Assembly: GCF_035046485.1 (NCBI RefSeq)
Contig: NC_085138.1
Span: 339,834,263 to 339,898,262, forward strand
Length of the DNA stretch: 64,000 nt
Direction of reading: 5' to 3'
Source of the DNA: Aedes albopictus
Taxonomy: Eukaryota > Arthropoda > Insecta > Diptera > Culicidae
Shown: piece by piece, positions 43,806-54,885 of the stretch
How the letters are laid out: every line of letters begins with the position of its first letter
Position numbering within the stretch: position 1 is the stretch's first letter
Program-made: the position numbers and the translations under genes
Notes under the pieces: generated by a model
What the model was told of the DNA's origin: nothing
The model's input: the letters and a program-made list of their open reading frames with translations, nothing else
Database searches by the model: none

Positions 43806-46389
43806 CTCAAACAGCTAGCGATGGATGAAGAGGCGACATACCCCCTTGGTGCAGCTGCAGCGAGTGAAGACACATACATGGATGATGTCATCACGGGGGC
43901 AGATTCGGTGGAACAGGCTTGCGAGCTTCGTAAACAACTAAGCGAAATGACGGAACGAGGTGGATTTAGGCTCAGGAAGTGGGCTTCCAATTGCTCCAAG
44001 GCCTTGGAAGGACTTACTGAGGACAACCTAGCGATCCGAGAGGTGGACGGAATCAATTTGGACCCGGATCCGTCCGTGAAGACCCTCGGACTTACCTGGA
44101 TGCCGAGGAGTGATCAGCTGAAGTTTAAGTTCGACGTTCCGGCGGTGCAACAAGATCAACAATTCACCAAACGGGAAGTACTATCCATAATCGCGACGCT
44201 CTTCGACTCCCTAGGGCTGCTAGGCGCAACAATCACAACTGCAAAGATCGTGATGCAACTTCTCTGGAAATTTCGAGACGATGACGAGCATGCGCTGGAC
44301 TGGGACCAGCCGATACCTTCGATGGTGGGTGAGGTTTGGAGGAGGTACCTCACACAACTTCCTCTGCTGAACGAAATCAGGATCGATCGTTGTGTCGTCA
44401 TTCCCAACGCAGTTACCACGGAAATCCATTGCTTCTCGGACGCCTCTGAGAAAGCGTATGGCTGCTGTATTTATTTGAGAAGTGTAGATGCTGCAGGAAG
44501 GATTAGGGTGCGGTTACTTTCGTCAAAATCAAGAGTAGCCCCTCTAAAATGCCAAACGATTCCGCGTCTAGAACTTTGCGGCGCTGTACTATCAGCGCAA
44601 CTCTTCGAAAAGGTGCAAGAATCTCTGAAACTCCCGACGCAGTTATATTTCTGGACGGATTCCACCTGCGTTCTGCGTTGGATTCAGGCTGCAGCGACAA
44701 CATGGACCACTTATGTGGCCAACCGAGTGGCAAAAATCCACACGCTCACCAATTCGGAACAGTGGAGACACGTACCTGGCAAGGAGAATCCAGCCGACTT
44801 GATTTCCAGAGGTATAATGCCGGAAGACATCATCCAAAATGAATTCTGGTGGCGTGGACCGCAATGGTTAGAAGGAGATTCTGGACAATGGCCAAACACA
44901 CCGGAATCTTTTCATGCGGTTGAAGCAGAGAAGGAGAAGCGGCGCACAGTCGTTGTTTGTACCAGTTCCCCTGCCGCAGAATTCAACGATTGGTATCTGG
45001 GACGATCCTCATCGTATATCGAACTTGTCAGGCGGACGGCGTACTGGTTACGGTATCTCAAACTTCTACGCACTCCGAAGGAACAGCGAAATCCACCGAA
45101 GTTTTTGACGACAGTGGAGCTACGAGAAGCAGAGTTTACCGTAGTGCGGATGGTGCAGAAGGAATTCTTCGTGGATGAATGGAAGGCACTGGCGAAAAGG
45201 GAAGCAGTTCAAAGAAAGTCACCACTGCGGTGGTTTAGTCCGTACATATCCGAGGACCAGGTCATCCGTGTAGGAGGTAGACTACGCCATTCAGAAGAAG
45301 CCGAGGATACCAAACACCCCATGGTTCTACCTGCCAGTCATCATCTCACCAAATTGATTCTCCGCCACTACCACGAAAAACTGCTGCACGCTGGCCCGCA
45401 GCTGCTATTGGCAGCAGTTCGGCAACGCTTTTGGCCGTTAGGCGGGAGAAACGTAGCCCGAAACCTAGTCCACCAATGCATCAAATGCTTCCGGTCGAAA
45501 CCTTCGTCGAGTGAACAGTTCATGGGAGAACTGCCAGCAGCACGCGTCACCGTATCTCGTCCCTTCTCGCAGACTGGAGTAGATTATTGCGGACCGTTTT
45601 ACATACGACCAGCAGCCAGGAGACCTGCAGTAAAAATGTACGTTGCGGTGTTCATCTGTCTTTGTACCAAGGCGGTACACCTGGAGCTTGTATCCGACCT
45701 CACCACGGATAGCTTCATACAAGCTCTACGTCGGTTCACGTCCAGGAGAGGAAAGGCGAAGGACATGTTTTCCGATAATGGTACCAACTTTGTTGGCGCG
45801 AACAACGCACTTCGGAGACTATACGACTTGGTTAGAAGTCAGGAACACCAAGACAAGGTTTCGAGGCACTGCTTAGAAGAAGGAATGCAATGGCACTTCA
45901 ATCCTCCGAGTGCGCCGCACTTTGGAGGCCTCTGGGAGACGGCGGTGAGGTCTGCTAAGACGCATTTACTAAAAGTAGCAGGAGAAACACCGGTTTCACC
46001 AGAAGGGTTCAACACGTTGCTTGTTCAGATAGAAGGTTGTCTAAACTCCCGACCGTTAACGCCTATGTCCGACGATCCCAACGATTTGGAACCATTAACC
46101 CCTGCCCATTTTTTAATCGGGTCAAGCCTCCAGGCTCTCCCTGATTTGGAGCTAGAAAACATCCAGTTAAATCGATTGGACCGATTCCAATTGATACAGA
46201 AAATTCTCCAGGATTTCTGGAAGAGATGGAGGCGTGAGTATTTGTGTCAGCTTCAGGGGAGAGTTAAGCGCTGGAAACCACCGGTTAACATCGAGGTTGG
46301 TAAACTCGTCGTCATTCGAGGAGAGAATCAACCACCTATGAGTTGGAAAATGGGTCGAATTACTGAAGTCCATCCAGGAACCGACGGAG
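43806..46389 (+). CDS. BEL copy B Pol: RT second half, RNase H, integrase
   Basis: Reading resumes at TLKQLAMDEEATYP. The RT active site is DTYMDDVITG near 43875-43900. RNase H follows at IHCFSDASEKAYGCCIYL. The integrase has the zinc region (HYHEKLLHAG to CIKCFRSK) and DDE motifs GVDYCGPFYI, MFSDNGTNF and PHFGGLWETA. The frame is clean up to GTDG, where a gypsy LTR was inserted. The C-terminus continues at 53738-53847. Confidence 0.92.
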
Positions 46390-47002
46390 TGTAGCATAAC
46401 CGTATCTGTAAAGAATCATTTTCTAGCATGTTTTGAAAGATCATAAAATATTAATCTTGACAGTTTACAACTGTCCATTTTCAAGTAGACTTTCCCACAC
46501 ATTTTCAAGATGTCTTTTCCACATGCAGGACTGATGCGTCTGCATTCTTTCAAGTGCATTCCTCTCATGTTCCCACGTTCAATTCTGGAACATGTCATTC
46601 ACACCTAAATAACTTCGATCAACCTCACAAGTTGTGCAACATACTTGTTTCCCATACTGTGCTCATGCTGAGTACGCGCATCAGATTTCATACCCATAAT
46701 ATATGTTCAATTCCCTTTTCCACTTGAAGCGCCGACCTAACTTAACAGCGCACAGTTGAAACAATCATTTGTGTACGTTTACGTAGTTGTATGGTAAACG
46801 CCCCTTTTACGATTATCTTCTCTCTTTGGATTGGCCATCGTTGCTGTCGTATGCATCGATTGGCTATAGCTATGCATGTTGTTTCAGCCTTCTCCTGCAG
46901 TACTAGATTAAGCAGTAGGTTAGCTCTAAGTTGATTGAAAAATAAAGTGACATTCGATAATCAACAGTCTTATAATGATGTACCTTTAGTCCGAACCCCA
47001 GA
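46390..47002 (+). repeat. Gypsy copy 1 5' LTR, 613 bp
   Basis: It starts TGTAGCATAACCG and ends CGAACCCCAGA. The primer-binding region starts TGGCGACCGATTGACAG at 47003. Both LTRs of this copy read ATAATGATGTACCTTTAG, distinguishing it from copy 2. Confidence 0.93.
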
Positions 47003-47024
47003 TGGCGACCGATTGACAGTGAAA

Positions 47025-47222
47025 ATGGGGATATTTAGTGCGGATGAAATAGTGACAAACGCAAGTTCAAGTGAAAACCTAATTATAGCAGGAACATTGA
47101 TTTTGACCGTGCTATTGTTATTAATTTTAGTATGTGCCCGCATGTACGGGAAATATTTGAAAAAAAGTGTATGTGAAGTCGCGCGGCGGGAAGTGACTTT
47201 GGCAAATATGCGCCAAGTGTAG
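47025..47222 (+). CDS. Gypsy copy 1 small ORF with one membrane segment
   Basis: The product is 65 residues from ATG 47025, just after the primer-binding site. Residues ~18-40 (NLIIAGTLILTVLLLLILVC) form a strong membrane segment, followed by the basic stretch RMYGKYLKK. The Asn-rich N-terminal part would lie outside the membrane if the positive-inside rule holds. The frame is also open upstream into the LTR. Preserved intact in copy 2. No family is recognised. Small ORFs before gag are unusual for gypsy elements. Confidence 0.6.
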   Translation: MGIFSADEIVTNASSSENLIIAGTLILTVLLLLILVCARMYGKYLKKSVCEVARREVTLANMRQV

Positions 47223-47253
47223 AGTCAAAAAGTAACACGTGATAAATTGTGCA

Positions 47254-47544
47254 ATGTCGGACATTGAAGAGATCCTTAGTGAAGTGCGCGAACGCGTACG
47301 GTTGGAACAGTTAATAGATGAAGAAGTGACTCGTTTCAAAACGAGCGAAGACTACAAAAAATTTAATGACTCTTCAGAACAGTCATATGTGCTAACCATC
47401 GTTTATGAGGATAGCCATAATGTAACTAGTGAAACACGAGTGACGATTACCAAGGTACGCGAAAATAAAAACTCTTGCCTCAACAAAACGGCAAAGTATA
47501 GGAATCTGAAGAAAATGTTACAAAAAGAAAATCTAAGGTGTTAA
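47254..47544 (+). CDS. Gypsy copy 1 small ORF upstream of gag, charged
   Basis: The product is 96 residues from the ATG giving MSDIEEILSEVRERVRLEQL. The N-terminal half is acidic and probably helical, followed by a short Thr/Val-rich part and a Lys-rich C-terminus (KYRNLKKMLQKENLRC). It starts 32 bases after the previous ORF ends and is preserved in copy 2. No known domain is recognised. It might be an alternative first exon of a Gag isoform rather than a separate protein. Confidence 0.55.
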   Translation: MSDIEEILSEVRERVRLEQLIDEEVTRFKTSEDYKKFNDSSEQSYVLTIVYEDSHNVTSETRVTITKVRENKNSCLNKTAKYRNLKKMLQKENLRC

Positions 47545-47940
47545 CATCAAATTTCAAACAAGTGCGGTCCAACAAACATTGATACTGGCAGCACACGAAC
47601 AGCTGTCCGCTTCACGTTTCGAAAGGTCACTACCTCACCTAAGGAAGAGGTAAACAGTGCAAATGAAAATAAACAAATCTAACAGCGAAGACAAGTTGTG
47701 TAACTGCAACCCGAGTGGAACATCGAGGAAGACAAACATGGTGTTTAGTTTCAACGATAGCGAGCGACAACGACCGACCGACCGGATTAACGCAGGCGTA
47801 GCAGAACGATGAGAGATATTCCTGCATTTGATCACGCAAGAAAGGAGAATCGTAAGTTAAACCAATAAGTTTTATATAACCATTACTTTGCATTTTTTTT
47901 TTTTGTATGCTATTTTGATAATTGAAGTAAGATTCTATAA
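47545..47940 (+). other. Gypsy copy 1 leader between the small ORFs and gag
   Basis: About 400 bases without a gene in the sense direction. It includes a purine-rich stretch, a GTAAG-like donor at 47851 (AATCGTAAGTTAAACC) and a T-run at 47891-47903 that could serve a splice acceptor. This would allow a leader intron. Confidence 0.45.
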
Positions 47941-49188
47941 ATGAAAGAGTATGAGCAATTAGAAAAATTGCATAAATATTTTAAAAAATCAATAAATACC
48001 ACATTAAAAGAACGTACATTACGAGATAAACTTAAAGAGTGTGACGATCTATATAAAGTTTTAGAATTGAAATTCTGTGAGAATATAGATCAAATTTCAG
48101 AAGAAGATTCCAAATTGTTTATTGCCAATGCAAACAAGTGGTACATAGAAATTAAAACCATCATTAAGAGTAAATTAGAAAGGTTACATTTGAGAAACCA
48201 ACATTTTTCCAAAACAACTTTAAGTATTTGTAGATCAGCAAAAAGAGGGCTTTGCACAATGCCTGAAGCAAACGAAAATGCATTTGATTTACGCCAAGCT
48301 ACGTCATTGGTGCAACCATATGACGGTGCTGCGGCTGGGCTCGATGCTTTTATAGATTCAGCAAAATTACTTGGTGAATTAATACAACCGACACATATGG
48401 CAATGGCCGTCAAATTTATTAAAACAAGATTATCAGGAAAAGCTCGCAGTGGTTTACCTGATACCATAGTAACGATTGATGCCTTAATTGATCATGTTAG
48501 ATCAAAATGTCAGGATACTGCGACCCCTGATTCGATTGTGGCGCAGTTAAATACATTGAGACAACGGGGACCAATTACAAGTTTTTGTGAGGAGATTGAG
48601 AATCTCTGCAGCAAACTAGAAAATGTTTATGTTTCGCAAAAAGTGCCGGAAGATGTTGCGAAAACAATGACTACAAAAGCAGGTGTTAATGCCCTCATCA
48701 AAGGTGTTACCGCCAGCGAAACAAAATTGATTCTAAAAGCTGGAAATTATTCTAGCATTAAAGATGCTTTGCAAAAAGCTCAAGAATGTGCCAATGATGT
48801 TTCCACATCACAAGTTTTTACTATCAAAAGTAAACAACATACCGGGCGTCAGGATAATAGATCTAATTTTCGCGGCAATGGCTTCAACAGAAACCAACAT
48901 TATAGAAACCCCCCTAGAGGTGGTTTTAATCGTTTTACTCCAAGGCCTTATCCAAACTATTACCATTATTCATCACGTGGAAGATACCAACGCGGAGGTT
49001 ATAATAATCGCGGACGATTTAATGATAATCGCCCACGGTTCGATAACACAAATCGAATATACATGGCAAATGTGGATCAGCTCCCTGGTCCACCACAATC
49101 TCAGAATCGCGATATTTCAAACAGAGCTCCTCAGCAACAGCAACAAAACCAGCAGCAGAGTCAACGTAATTTTTTAGATCAGTGTTAA
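47941..49188 (+). CDS. Gypsy copy 1 Gag, 415 residues
   Basis: The helical N-terminal half is followed by a retrotransposon-capsid-like region (LDAFIDSAKLLGELIQPTHM, KFIKTRLSGKAR, TPDSIVAQLNTLRQ). The C-terminal nucleocapsid part has no CCHC knuckle. It is instead rich in Arg, Gly, Asn and Tyr (RGGYNNRGRFNDNRP), an RGG-like RNA-binding tail, and then poly-Gln. The stop at 49186 lies just after the frameshift site at 49170-49176. Copy 2 differs by a Lys-to-Asn change near residue 58. Confidence 0.93.
   Translation: MKEYEQLEKLHKYFKKSINTTLKERTLRDKLKECDDLYKVLELKFCENIDQISEEDSKLFIANANKWYIEIKTIIKSKLERLHLRNQHFSKTTLSICRSAKRGLCTMPEANENAFDLRQATSLVQPYDGAAAGLDAFIDSAKLLGELIQPTHMAMAVKFIKTRLSGKARSGLPDTIVTIDALIDHVRSKCQDTATPDSIVAQLNTLRQRGPITSFCEEIENLCSKLENVYVSQKVPEDVAKTMTTKAGVNALIKGVTASETKLILKAGNYSSIKDALQKAQECANDVSTSQVFTIKSKQHTGRQDNRSNFRGNGFNRNQHYRNPPRGGFNRFTPRPYPNYYHYSSRGRYQRGGYNNRGRFNDNRPRFDNTNRIYMANVDQLPGPPQSQNRDISNRAPQQQQQNQQQSQRNFLDQC
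49170..49176 (+). promoter_or_regulatory. Programmed -1 frameshift site U UUU UUA
   Basis: In the gag frame the codons are AAT TTT TTA, giving the classical slippery heptamer T TTT TTA. The pol frame (-1) opens right after a TAA at 49167 and has no ATG at its start; its first 'start' is GTG at 49182. Gag-Pol fusion by slippage is therefore the natural mode of expression. I did not identify a definite downstream stem or pseudoknot. Confidence 0.82.
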
Positions 49189-52100
49189 CTATAAATCTTT
49201 CTGCTTCCAATTTTATTAAGATTGGAGTAGAGATGACAAATTCAGTCTGCACTTTACTTGTAGATTCAGGTGCAGATATTTCTATTTTTAAATCTGATAA
49301 AATTTTGGTAAATCACAAAATAAACAACAATGTTAAAACAATTATTACGGGAATTACAGAAGGAGAGATTGAAACATTGGCTGTAACTGAGACAATTTTG
49401 AATTTTGGAAATGGCGTAAGAGTTAACCATTCATTTCATGTAGTTAATGCAAATTTTCCAATTTTAACTGATGGCATTTTAGGAAGAGATTTTCTGTCTC
49501 TCTTCAGATGCAATATTGATTATGAATCTTGGTTATTGAATTTTAATATTAATAATACACCTGTATCTGTTCCAATTCAAGATACAGTTAATGAGAATTA
49601 CATAATCCCACGAAGATGTGAAGTAATACGTAAGATTAAAGATTTAAACATCACAGAGGACATGGTTTTATTTTCTCAGGAAGTTAAACCTGGTCTTTTC
49701 TGTGGTAATGCAATAATTTCACCTAATTGTCAGTATGTTAAATTCATGAATATCACTCTACAACCAATTAATGTTTCAAATGTTGACGTAAAGCTTATGA
49801 TGGAACCACTGACTAATTACCAAATATTGAATTTTCGGAAATCCAAGAAACCTGATACCACACAAATGAGAAATAAAGAAATTTTGGAGCAAGTTGACTT
49901 GACAAACGTTCCTGATTTTGCAAAAGATGATTTAAAGAAATTAATTACAAACTATTCGGATATTTTTTCACTACCAGATGAGCCAGTAACTGTAAACAAT
50001 TTTTACGAACAGACTATCAATACCAGTGATCCAGTTCCAACTTATATACCAAATTATAAAACCATTCATTCCCAAAGTGATGAAATTCAAGCCCAAGTTA
50101 ATAAAATGCTGAAGGATAACATTATTGAACCTTCGGTATCGTCATACAATAGTCCAATACTTTTGGTTCCGAAGAAATCAACAGATGATAAGAAAAAATG
50201 GCGTCTTGTCATAGACTTTAGACAGCTCAACAAGAAGATATTAAGTGACAAATTTCCTTTGCCAAGAATAGATTCAATATTGGATCAGCTTGGTAGAGCA
50301 AAGTATTTTTCAACTTTAGATTTAATGTCGGGATTTCATCAAATCCCACTGGATGAGTCTTCGAGAAAATTTACTGCTTTTTCGACCCAATCAGGTCATT
50401 ACCAATTTACAAGATTACCGTTTGGATTAAATATTAGTCCAAATAGTTTTCAAAGGATGATGACTATTGCAATGTCTGGTTTGACACCAGAACTCGCTTT
50501 TGTTTATATCGATGATATAATAGTCGTAGGTTGTTCAATGCAACACCATTTACGCAATTTATCGATAGTGTTTGAAAGAATTCGTAAATATAATTTAAAA
50601 TTAAATTTGGCAAAATGTAAATTCTTCAATACAGAAGTTACTTATTTAGGGCACAGAATAACCGACAAAGGTATTCTGCCCGACAGTAGTAAATATGACG
50701 TAATAAAGAACTACCCAGTTCCGAGAAACAGTGACGAAGTTAGAAGGTTTGTAGCATTTTGCAACTACTACCGTAAATTCGTCCCAAATTTCGCAACAAT
50801 TGCTTATCCGTTGAATCAATTGTTAAGAAAAAATGTAAAATTTGATTGGTCATCAAAATGTGAGGATGCTTTCAATGCTCTTAAATCATTTTTGATGTCA
50901 CCAAAATTATTACAATACCCTGATTTTAAGCAAACATTTATATTGACTACCGACGCATCTGATGTTGGATGTGGCGCGGTATTATCACAGAATATTGATG
51001 GCAACGATTTACCTATAGCGTTTGCCAGTAAAAGCTTTACGCTTGGTGAAAAGAATAAATCAGTAATTTTAAAAGAATTAACAGCGATACATTGGGCTAT
51101 CGATTATTTCAAAGCTTATTTGTATGGACGTAAATTTGTAGTTCGTACAGATCATCGCCCCTTAGTATTTTTATTTAATATGAAAAATCCGACATCTAAA
51201 TTAACTAGGATGAGATTGGATTTAGAAGATTTCGATTTTTCCATTGAATATATTCAAGGTAAAACAAACGTTACTGCTGATGCATTGTCACGTATAATAA
51301 TGACATCAGATGAATTAAAATCTAAAAGTATATTTACTGTTAATACTAGGTCAATGACAAGGAAGAAAGATAATGAAACTAAAAATGAACAACGATATTC
51401 CAGTCAAATCAATGTCGATAATAAGCCTGATCAACTTGTTATCTATATGACAGAGAACCCGACTGAAGCTAGAAAACTACCAAAACTTCGAAGTATAGTG
51501 GAAAATGAAAATTTAATTTTTACAATGTATGAAGCGCAGAAAAATAAAGTTATTATACGAATAACAACACGATTGCGAAGTATAAGACAAACACTAGTGT
51601 TTGCACTTTCAGTGTTAGAAAAAGAAATGAATATTAATAAAATTGATAAAATTGCACTTTCGAGTCTTGACCCAATTTTTAACATGGTATCTAAAGAAAC
51701 TTTTAAAGAGTTAACTCTGAAATCAATCAAAACATTACAGATTATAATGTATAATCCACCCAAGTTCATTAGTGATCTTGGAGAAATTCAAAATATACTC
51801 AAAAACCATCATGAGACACCAACTGGAGGACATATAGGTCAGCATAGACTGTACCTCAAGCTTAGAGAAATTTACAACTGGACAAATATGAAAAGTTCGA
51901 TTGCTCAATTCATAAAGGCCTGTGAATTGTGCAAGTTGAATAAAATTACCAAACACACAAAAGAAAAATTAACAATTACCAATACCCCATCTAGACCATT
52001 CGAAGTGATAGCTATTGATACCGTAGGACCACTTCCAAAATCAAATAATAATAATAGATACGCTGTGACTATACAGTGTGAATTGACTAAGTATATAGTT

Positions 52101-52811
52101 TTAATTCCAATTCCAACTAAAGAAGCGAATGTAATAGCTAAAGCTTTGGTTGAAAATTTTATTTTGATATATGGTAAATTTTTAGAGTTAAAATCAGACC
52201 AAGGATCCGAATACAAAAATGAAGTCCTTGGCCAAATATGCAAGTTATTACAGGTTAAGCAAACTTTTTCTACAGCCTACCATCCACAAACGATAGGTTC
52301 ATTGGAAAGAAATCATAGGTGTTTGAATGAATACCTAAGAAATTATGTCAATGAACACCATTCGGATTGGGATGATTGGTTACAATTTTATGCATTTACA
52401 TATAATACTAGCCCACATACTGATCATGGTTTAACACCTTATGAATTAGTTTTTGGAGTTAAAGCAAGAGTACCACATGAAGCATACGCAGATAGGGTTG
52501 ACCCAGTTTATAATTTTGATCTTTACAGCACAGAATTAAAATTCAAACTTCAAAAGTCACATGAAACTGTAAAACAAAAATTACTTGAACAGAAACAAAT
52601 TCGAAAAGAAATAAATGATCGTTCAACGAATCCGATTCAAATCAAAACAGGAGATACAGTTTATTTGCAAAAGGAAAATAGACGTAAATTAGATTCATTC
52701 TATACAGGTCCATATAAAGTAACATCGATATCAGAACCAAATTGTGAGATCATAAATTTGAAAACGAATCATTCATCAATAGTTCACAAAAATAGATTAA
52801 TTAGATCATAA
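49170..52811 (+). CDS. Gypsy copy 1 Pol: protease, RT, RNase H, integrase
   Basis: About 1,210 residues, open throughout. Domains are given as residues from 49182. The aspartic protease is LLVDSGADISIF (~25-36). The RT starts with KWRLVIDFRQLN and has the active site FVYIDDIIVVG near residue 442. RNase H is FILTTDASDVGCGAVL. The integrase zinc finger spans HIGQHRLYLKL to CELCKLNK, and the DDE core is AIDTVGP, KSDQGSEYKN and GSLERNHR with exactly 35 residues between the last two acids. The C-terminus ends SSIVHKNRLIRS, a GPY-like tail. RT before integrase is the gypsy order. There is no env ORF after it. Confidence 0.96.
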   Translation, partial: FFRSVLTINLSASNFIKIGVEMTNSVCTLLVDSGADISIFKSDKILVNHKINNNVKTIITGITEGEIETLAVTETILNFGNGVRVNHSFHVVNANFPILTDGILGRDFLSLFRCNIDYESWLLNFNINNTPVSVPIQDTVNENYIIPRRCEVIRKIKDLNITEDMVLFSQEVKPGLFCGNAIISPNCQYVKFMNITLQPINVSNVDVKLMMEPLTNYQILNFRKSKKPDTTQMRNKEILEQVDLTNVPDFAKDDLKKLITNYSDIFSLPDEPVTVNNFYEQTINTSDPVPTYIPNYKTIHSQSDEIQAQVNKMLKDNIIEPSVSSYNSPILLVPKKSTDDKKKWRLVIDFRQLNKKILSDKFPLPRIDSILDQLGRAKYFSTLDLMSGFHQIPLDESSRKFTAFSTQSGHYQFTRLPFGLNISPNSFQRMMTIAMSGLTPELAFVYIDDIIVVGCSMQHHLRNLSIVFERIRKYNLKLNLAKCKFFNTEVTYLGHRITDKGILPDSSKYDVIKNYPVPRNSDEVRRFVAFCNYYRKFVPNFATIAYPLNQLLRKNVKFDWSSKCEDAFNALKSFLMSPKLLQYPDFKQTFILTTDASDVGCGAVLSQNIDGNDLPIAFASKSFTLGEKNKSVILKELTAIHWAIDYFKAYLYGRKFVVRTDHRPLVFLFNMKNPTSKLTRMRLDLEDFDFSIEYIQGKTNVTADALSRIIMTSDELKSKSIFTVNTRSMTRKKDNETKNEQRYSSQINVDNKPDQLVIYMTENPTEARKLPKLRSIVENENLIFTMYEAQKNKVIIRITTRLRSIRQTLVFALSVLEKEMNINKIDKIALSSLDPIFNMVSKETFKELTLKSIKTLQIIMYNPPKFISDLGEIQNILKNHHETPTGGHIGQHRLYLKLREIYNWTNMKSSIAQFIKACELCKLNKITKHTKEKLTITNTPSRPFEVIAIDTVGPLPKSNNNNRYAVTIQCELTKYIVLIPIPTKEANVIAKALVENFILIYGKFLELKSDQGSEYKNEVLGQICKLLQVKQTFSTAYHPQTIGSLERNHRCLNEYLRNYVNEHHSDWDDWLQFYAFTYNTSPHTDHGLTPYELVFGVKARVPHEAYADRVDPVYNFDLYSTELKFKLQKSHETVKQKLLEQKQIRKEINDRSTNPIQIKTGDTVYLQKENRRKLDSFYTGPYKVTSISEPNCEIINLKTNHSSIVHKNRLIRS

Positions 52812-53120
52812 GAAGTGTTAGTTTATAAACCCGAGCCTAATCTCATAAAAAAATAATGGAAATCAAAAAATAGTAAAAAAATGAGATAGGTCAATATTCT
52901 TAGCATTAGCTGAGAAGTGAGAAATTCGGATAGTTTTAAGATACATTTTATTTTATTTTGCAACTACATATTCCAAATATTTCAATTATAATTACAAAAA
53001 CTGACATTTTATTTCATCATTGTAAAGGAGATTGAAACAATATTTTAGAATTTATTGAAACTATGTTGACAATAATTGAATGATTTCACTGCGTTACGTC
53101 ATTCACCCAAAGGGGGATGG
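52812..53120 (+). other. Gypsy copy 1 3' untranslated region and polypurine tract
   Basis: AT-rich, no ORF, so no envelope gene. It ends in AAAGGGGGATGG (53109-53120), the polypurine tract directly before the 3' LTR. Confidence 0.8.
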
Positions 53121-53733
53121 TGTAGCATAACCGTATCTGTAAAGAATCATTTTCTAGCATGTTTTGAAAGATCATAAAATATTAATCTTGACAGTTTACA
53201 ACTGTCCATTTTCAAGTAGACTTTCCCACACATTTTCAAGATGTCTTTTCCACATGCAGGACTGATGCGTCTGCATTCTTTCAAGTGCATTCCTCTCATG
53301 TTCCCACGTTCAATTCTGGAACATGTCATTCACACCTAAATAACTTCGATCAACCTCACAAGTTGTGCAACATACTTGTTTCCCATACTGTGCTCATGCT
53401 GAGTACGCGCATCAGATTTCATACCCATAATATATGTTCAATTCCCTTTTCCACTTGAAGCGCCGACCTAACTTAACAGCGCACAGTTGAAACAATCATT
53501 TGTGTACGTTTACGTAGTTGTATGGTAAACGCCCCTTTTACGATTATCTTCTCTCTTTGGATTGGCCATCGTTGCTGTCGTATGCATCGATTGGCTATAG
53601 CTATGCATGTTGTTTCAGCCTTCTCCTGCAGTACTAGATTAAGCAGTAGGTTAGCTCTAAGTTGATTGAAAAATAAAGTGACATTCGATAATCAACAGTC
53701 TTATAATGATGTACCTTTAGTCCGAACCCCAGA
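53121..53733 (+). repeat. Gypsy copy 1 3' LTR, 613 bp
   Basis: Equal in length to the 5' LTR; I saw no difference between them. Confidence 0.93.
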
Positions 53734-53737
53734 GGAG

Positions 53738-53847
53738 TTGTGAGGGTGGTTACATTGAAAACGGCCGGAGGAACTTTGAAACGGGCTGTTGAGAAATTGT
53801 GCTTATTACCATTTCCTGAATCAACGTCTTGCCAACAAAACCAATGA
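53738..53847 (+). CDS. BEL copy B Pol C-terminus
   Basis: Continues from GTDG at 46389: VVRVVTLKTAGGTLKRAVEK then LCLLPFPESTSC and a stop at 53845. RVVTLKTAGGTLKR is the conserved tail of BEL integrases. Its recovery in frame proves the gypsy insertion was simple. Confidence 0.92.
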
Positions 53848-53936
53848 ATTCAGCAACCCATCCCCCTTTCCTTCCCGTCGAAGAGGACTTGTTATTTCAT
53901 TTCAGAAATCGGATCTATTTCTGGGTGGGTGAGGAT

Positions 53937-54272
53937 GTTGTGGACCATCTTCCCCCCACGAGCTACAACCCTGAACCCAACCTCAGATTAACTGCGGTCT
54001 GTTGATTCGGCAGAACAATACATTAACTGATGGTCAAGACACCAGTTAGACCAGAGGCAACGGGTAGTAGATCGAGGATGCTGGCATGATAAACAACCAT
54101 CAATATCTACCTGCTTCGGTGCTGAGAGAGATGTTTTATTTGGGAGATCGTTGGAGAACGGTGTATATAATTTTGCTGTGGATGGTATGTTGCTAGGAGA
54201 TAGGTCGTATTTGGGTGAGAACTTCTATATCGTGGATCTGACTTCGGTATATTATAGTGTTGATAGTCGTAC
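53937..54272 (+). repeat. BEL copy B 3' LTR, first part
   Basis: TGTTGTGGACCATC follows a purine-rich GGGTGGGTGAGGA, the likely polypurine tract. The LTR is cut at GTAC by gypsy copy 2 and continues at 61624. The two parts together total about 680 bp. The start is set by the TGTTG/CAACA symmetry, because no second LTR is available. Confidence 0.65.
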
Positions 54273-54885
54273 TCTGGGGTTCGGACTAAAAGTACATCAT
54301 TACAAGACTGTTGATTATCGAATGTCACTTTATTTTTCAATCAACTTAGAGCTAACCTACTGCTTAATCTAGTACTGCAGGAGAAGGCTGAAACAACATG
54401 CATAGCTATAGCCAATCGATGCATACGACAGCAACGATGGCCAATCCAAAGAGAGAAGATAATCGTAAAAGGGGCGTTTACCATACAACTACGTAAACGT
54501 ACACAAATGATTGTTTCAACTGTGCGCTGTTAAGTTAGGTCGGCGCTTCAAGTGGAAAAGGGAATTGAACATATATTATGGGTATGAAATCTGATGCGCG
54601 TACTCAGCATGAGCACAGTATGGGAAACAAGTATGTTGCACAACTTGTGAGGTTGATCGAAGTTATTTAGGTGTGAATGACATGTTCCAAAATTGAACGT
54701 GGGAACATGAGAGGAATGCACTTGAAAGAATGCAGACGCATCAGTCCTGCATGTGGAAAAGACATCTTGAAAATGTGTGGGAAAGTCTACTTGAAAATGG
54801 ACAGTTGTAAACTGTCAAGATTAATATTTTATGATCTTTCAAAACATGCTAGAAAATGATTCTTTACAGATACGGTTATGCTACA
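54273..54885 (-). repeat. Gypsy copy 2 3' LTR, 613 bp
   Basis: Reverse-oriented LTR, followed on its inner side by the polypurine complement CCATCCCCCTTT. Confidence 0.93.

Larger units (their letters stand above)
46390..53733 (+). mobile_element. Ty3/gypsy retrotransposon, copy 1, 7,344 bp
   Basis: Two 613-bp LTRs and a GGAG target duplication (46386-46389 and 53734-53737). Removing it with one GGAG restores the BEL frame (GTDG then VVRVVTLK). It contains two small ORFs, gag and pol, all intact. Copy 2 (54273-61619) is the same element in the opposite orientation. Confidence 0.96.

Noticed and set aside
53147..53329. 60-codon ORF in every gypsy LTR
   Set aside because: It lies antisense in the LTR, is short and has no motif. 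Its presence in four LTRs reflects copying, not selection.
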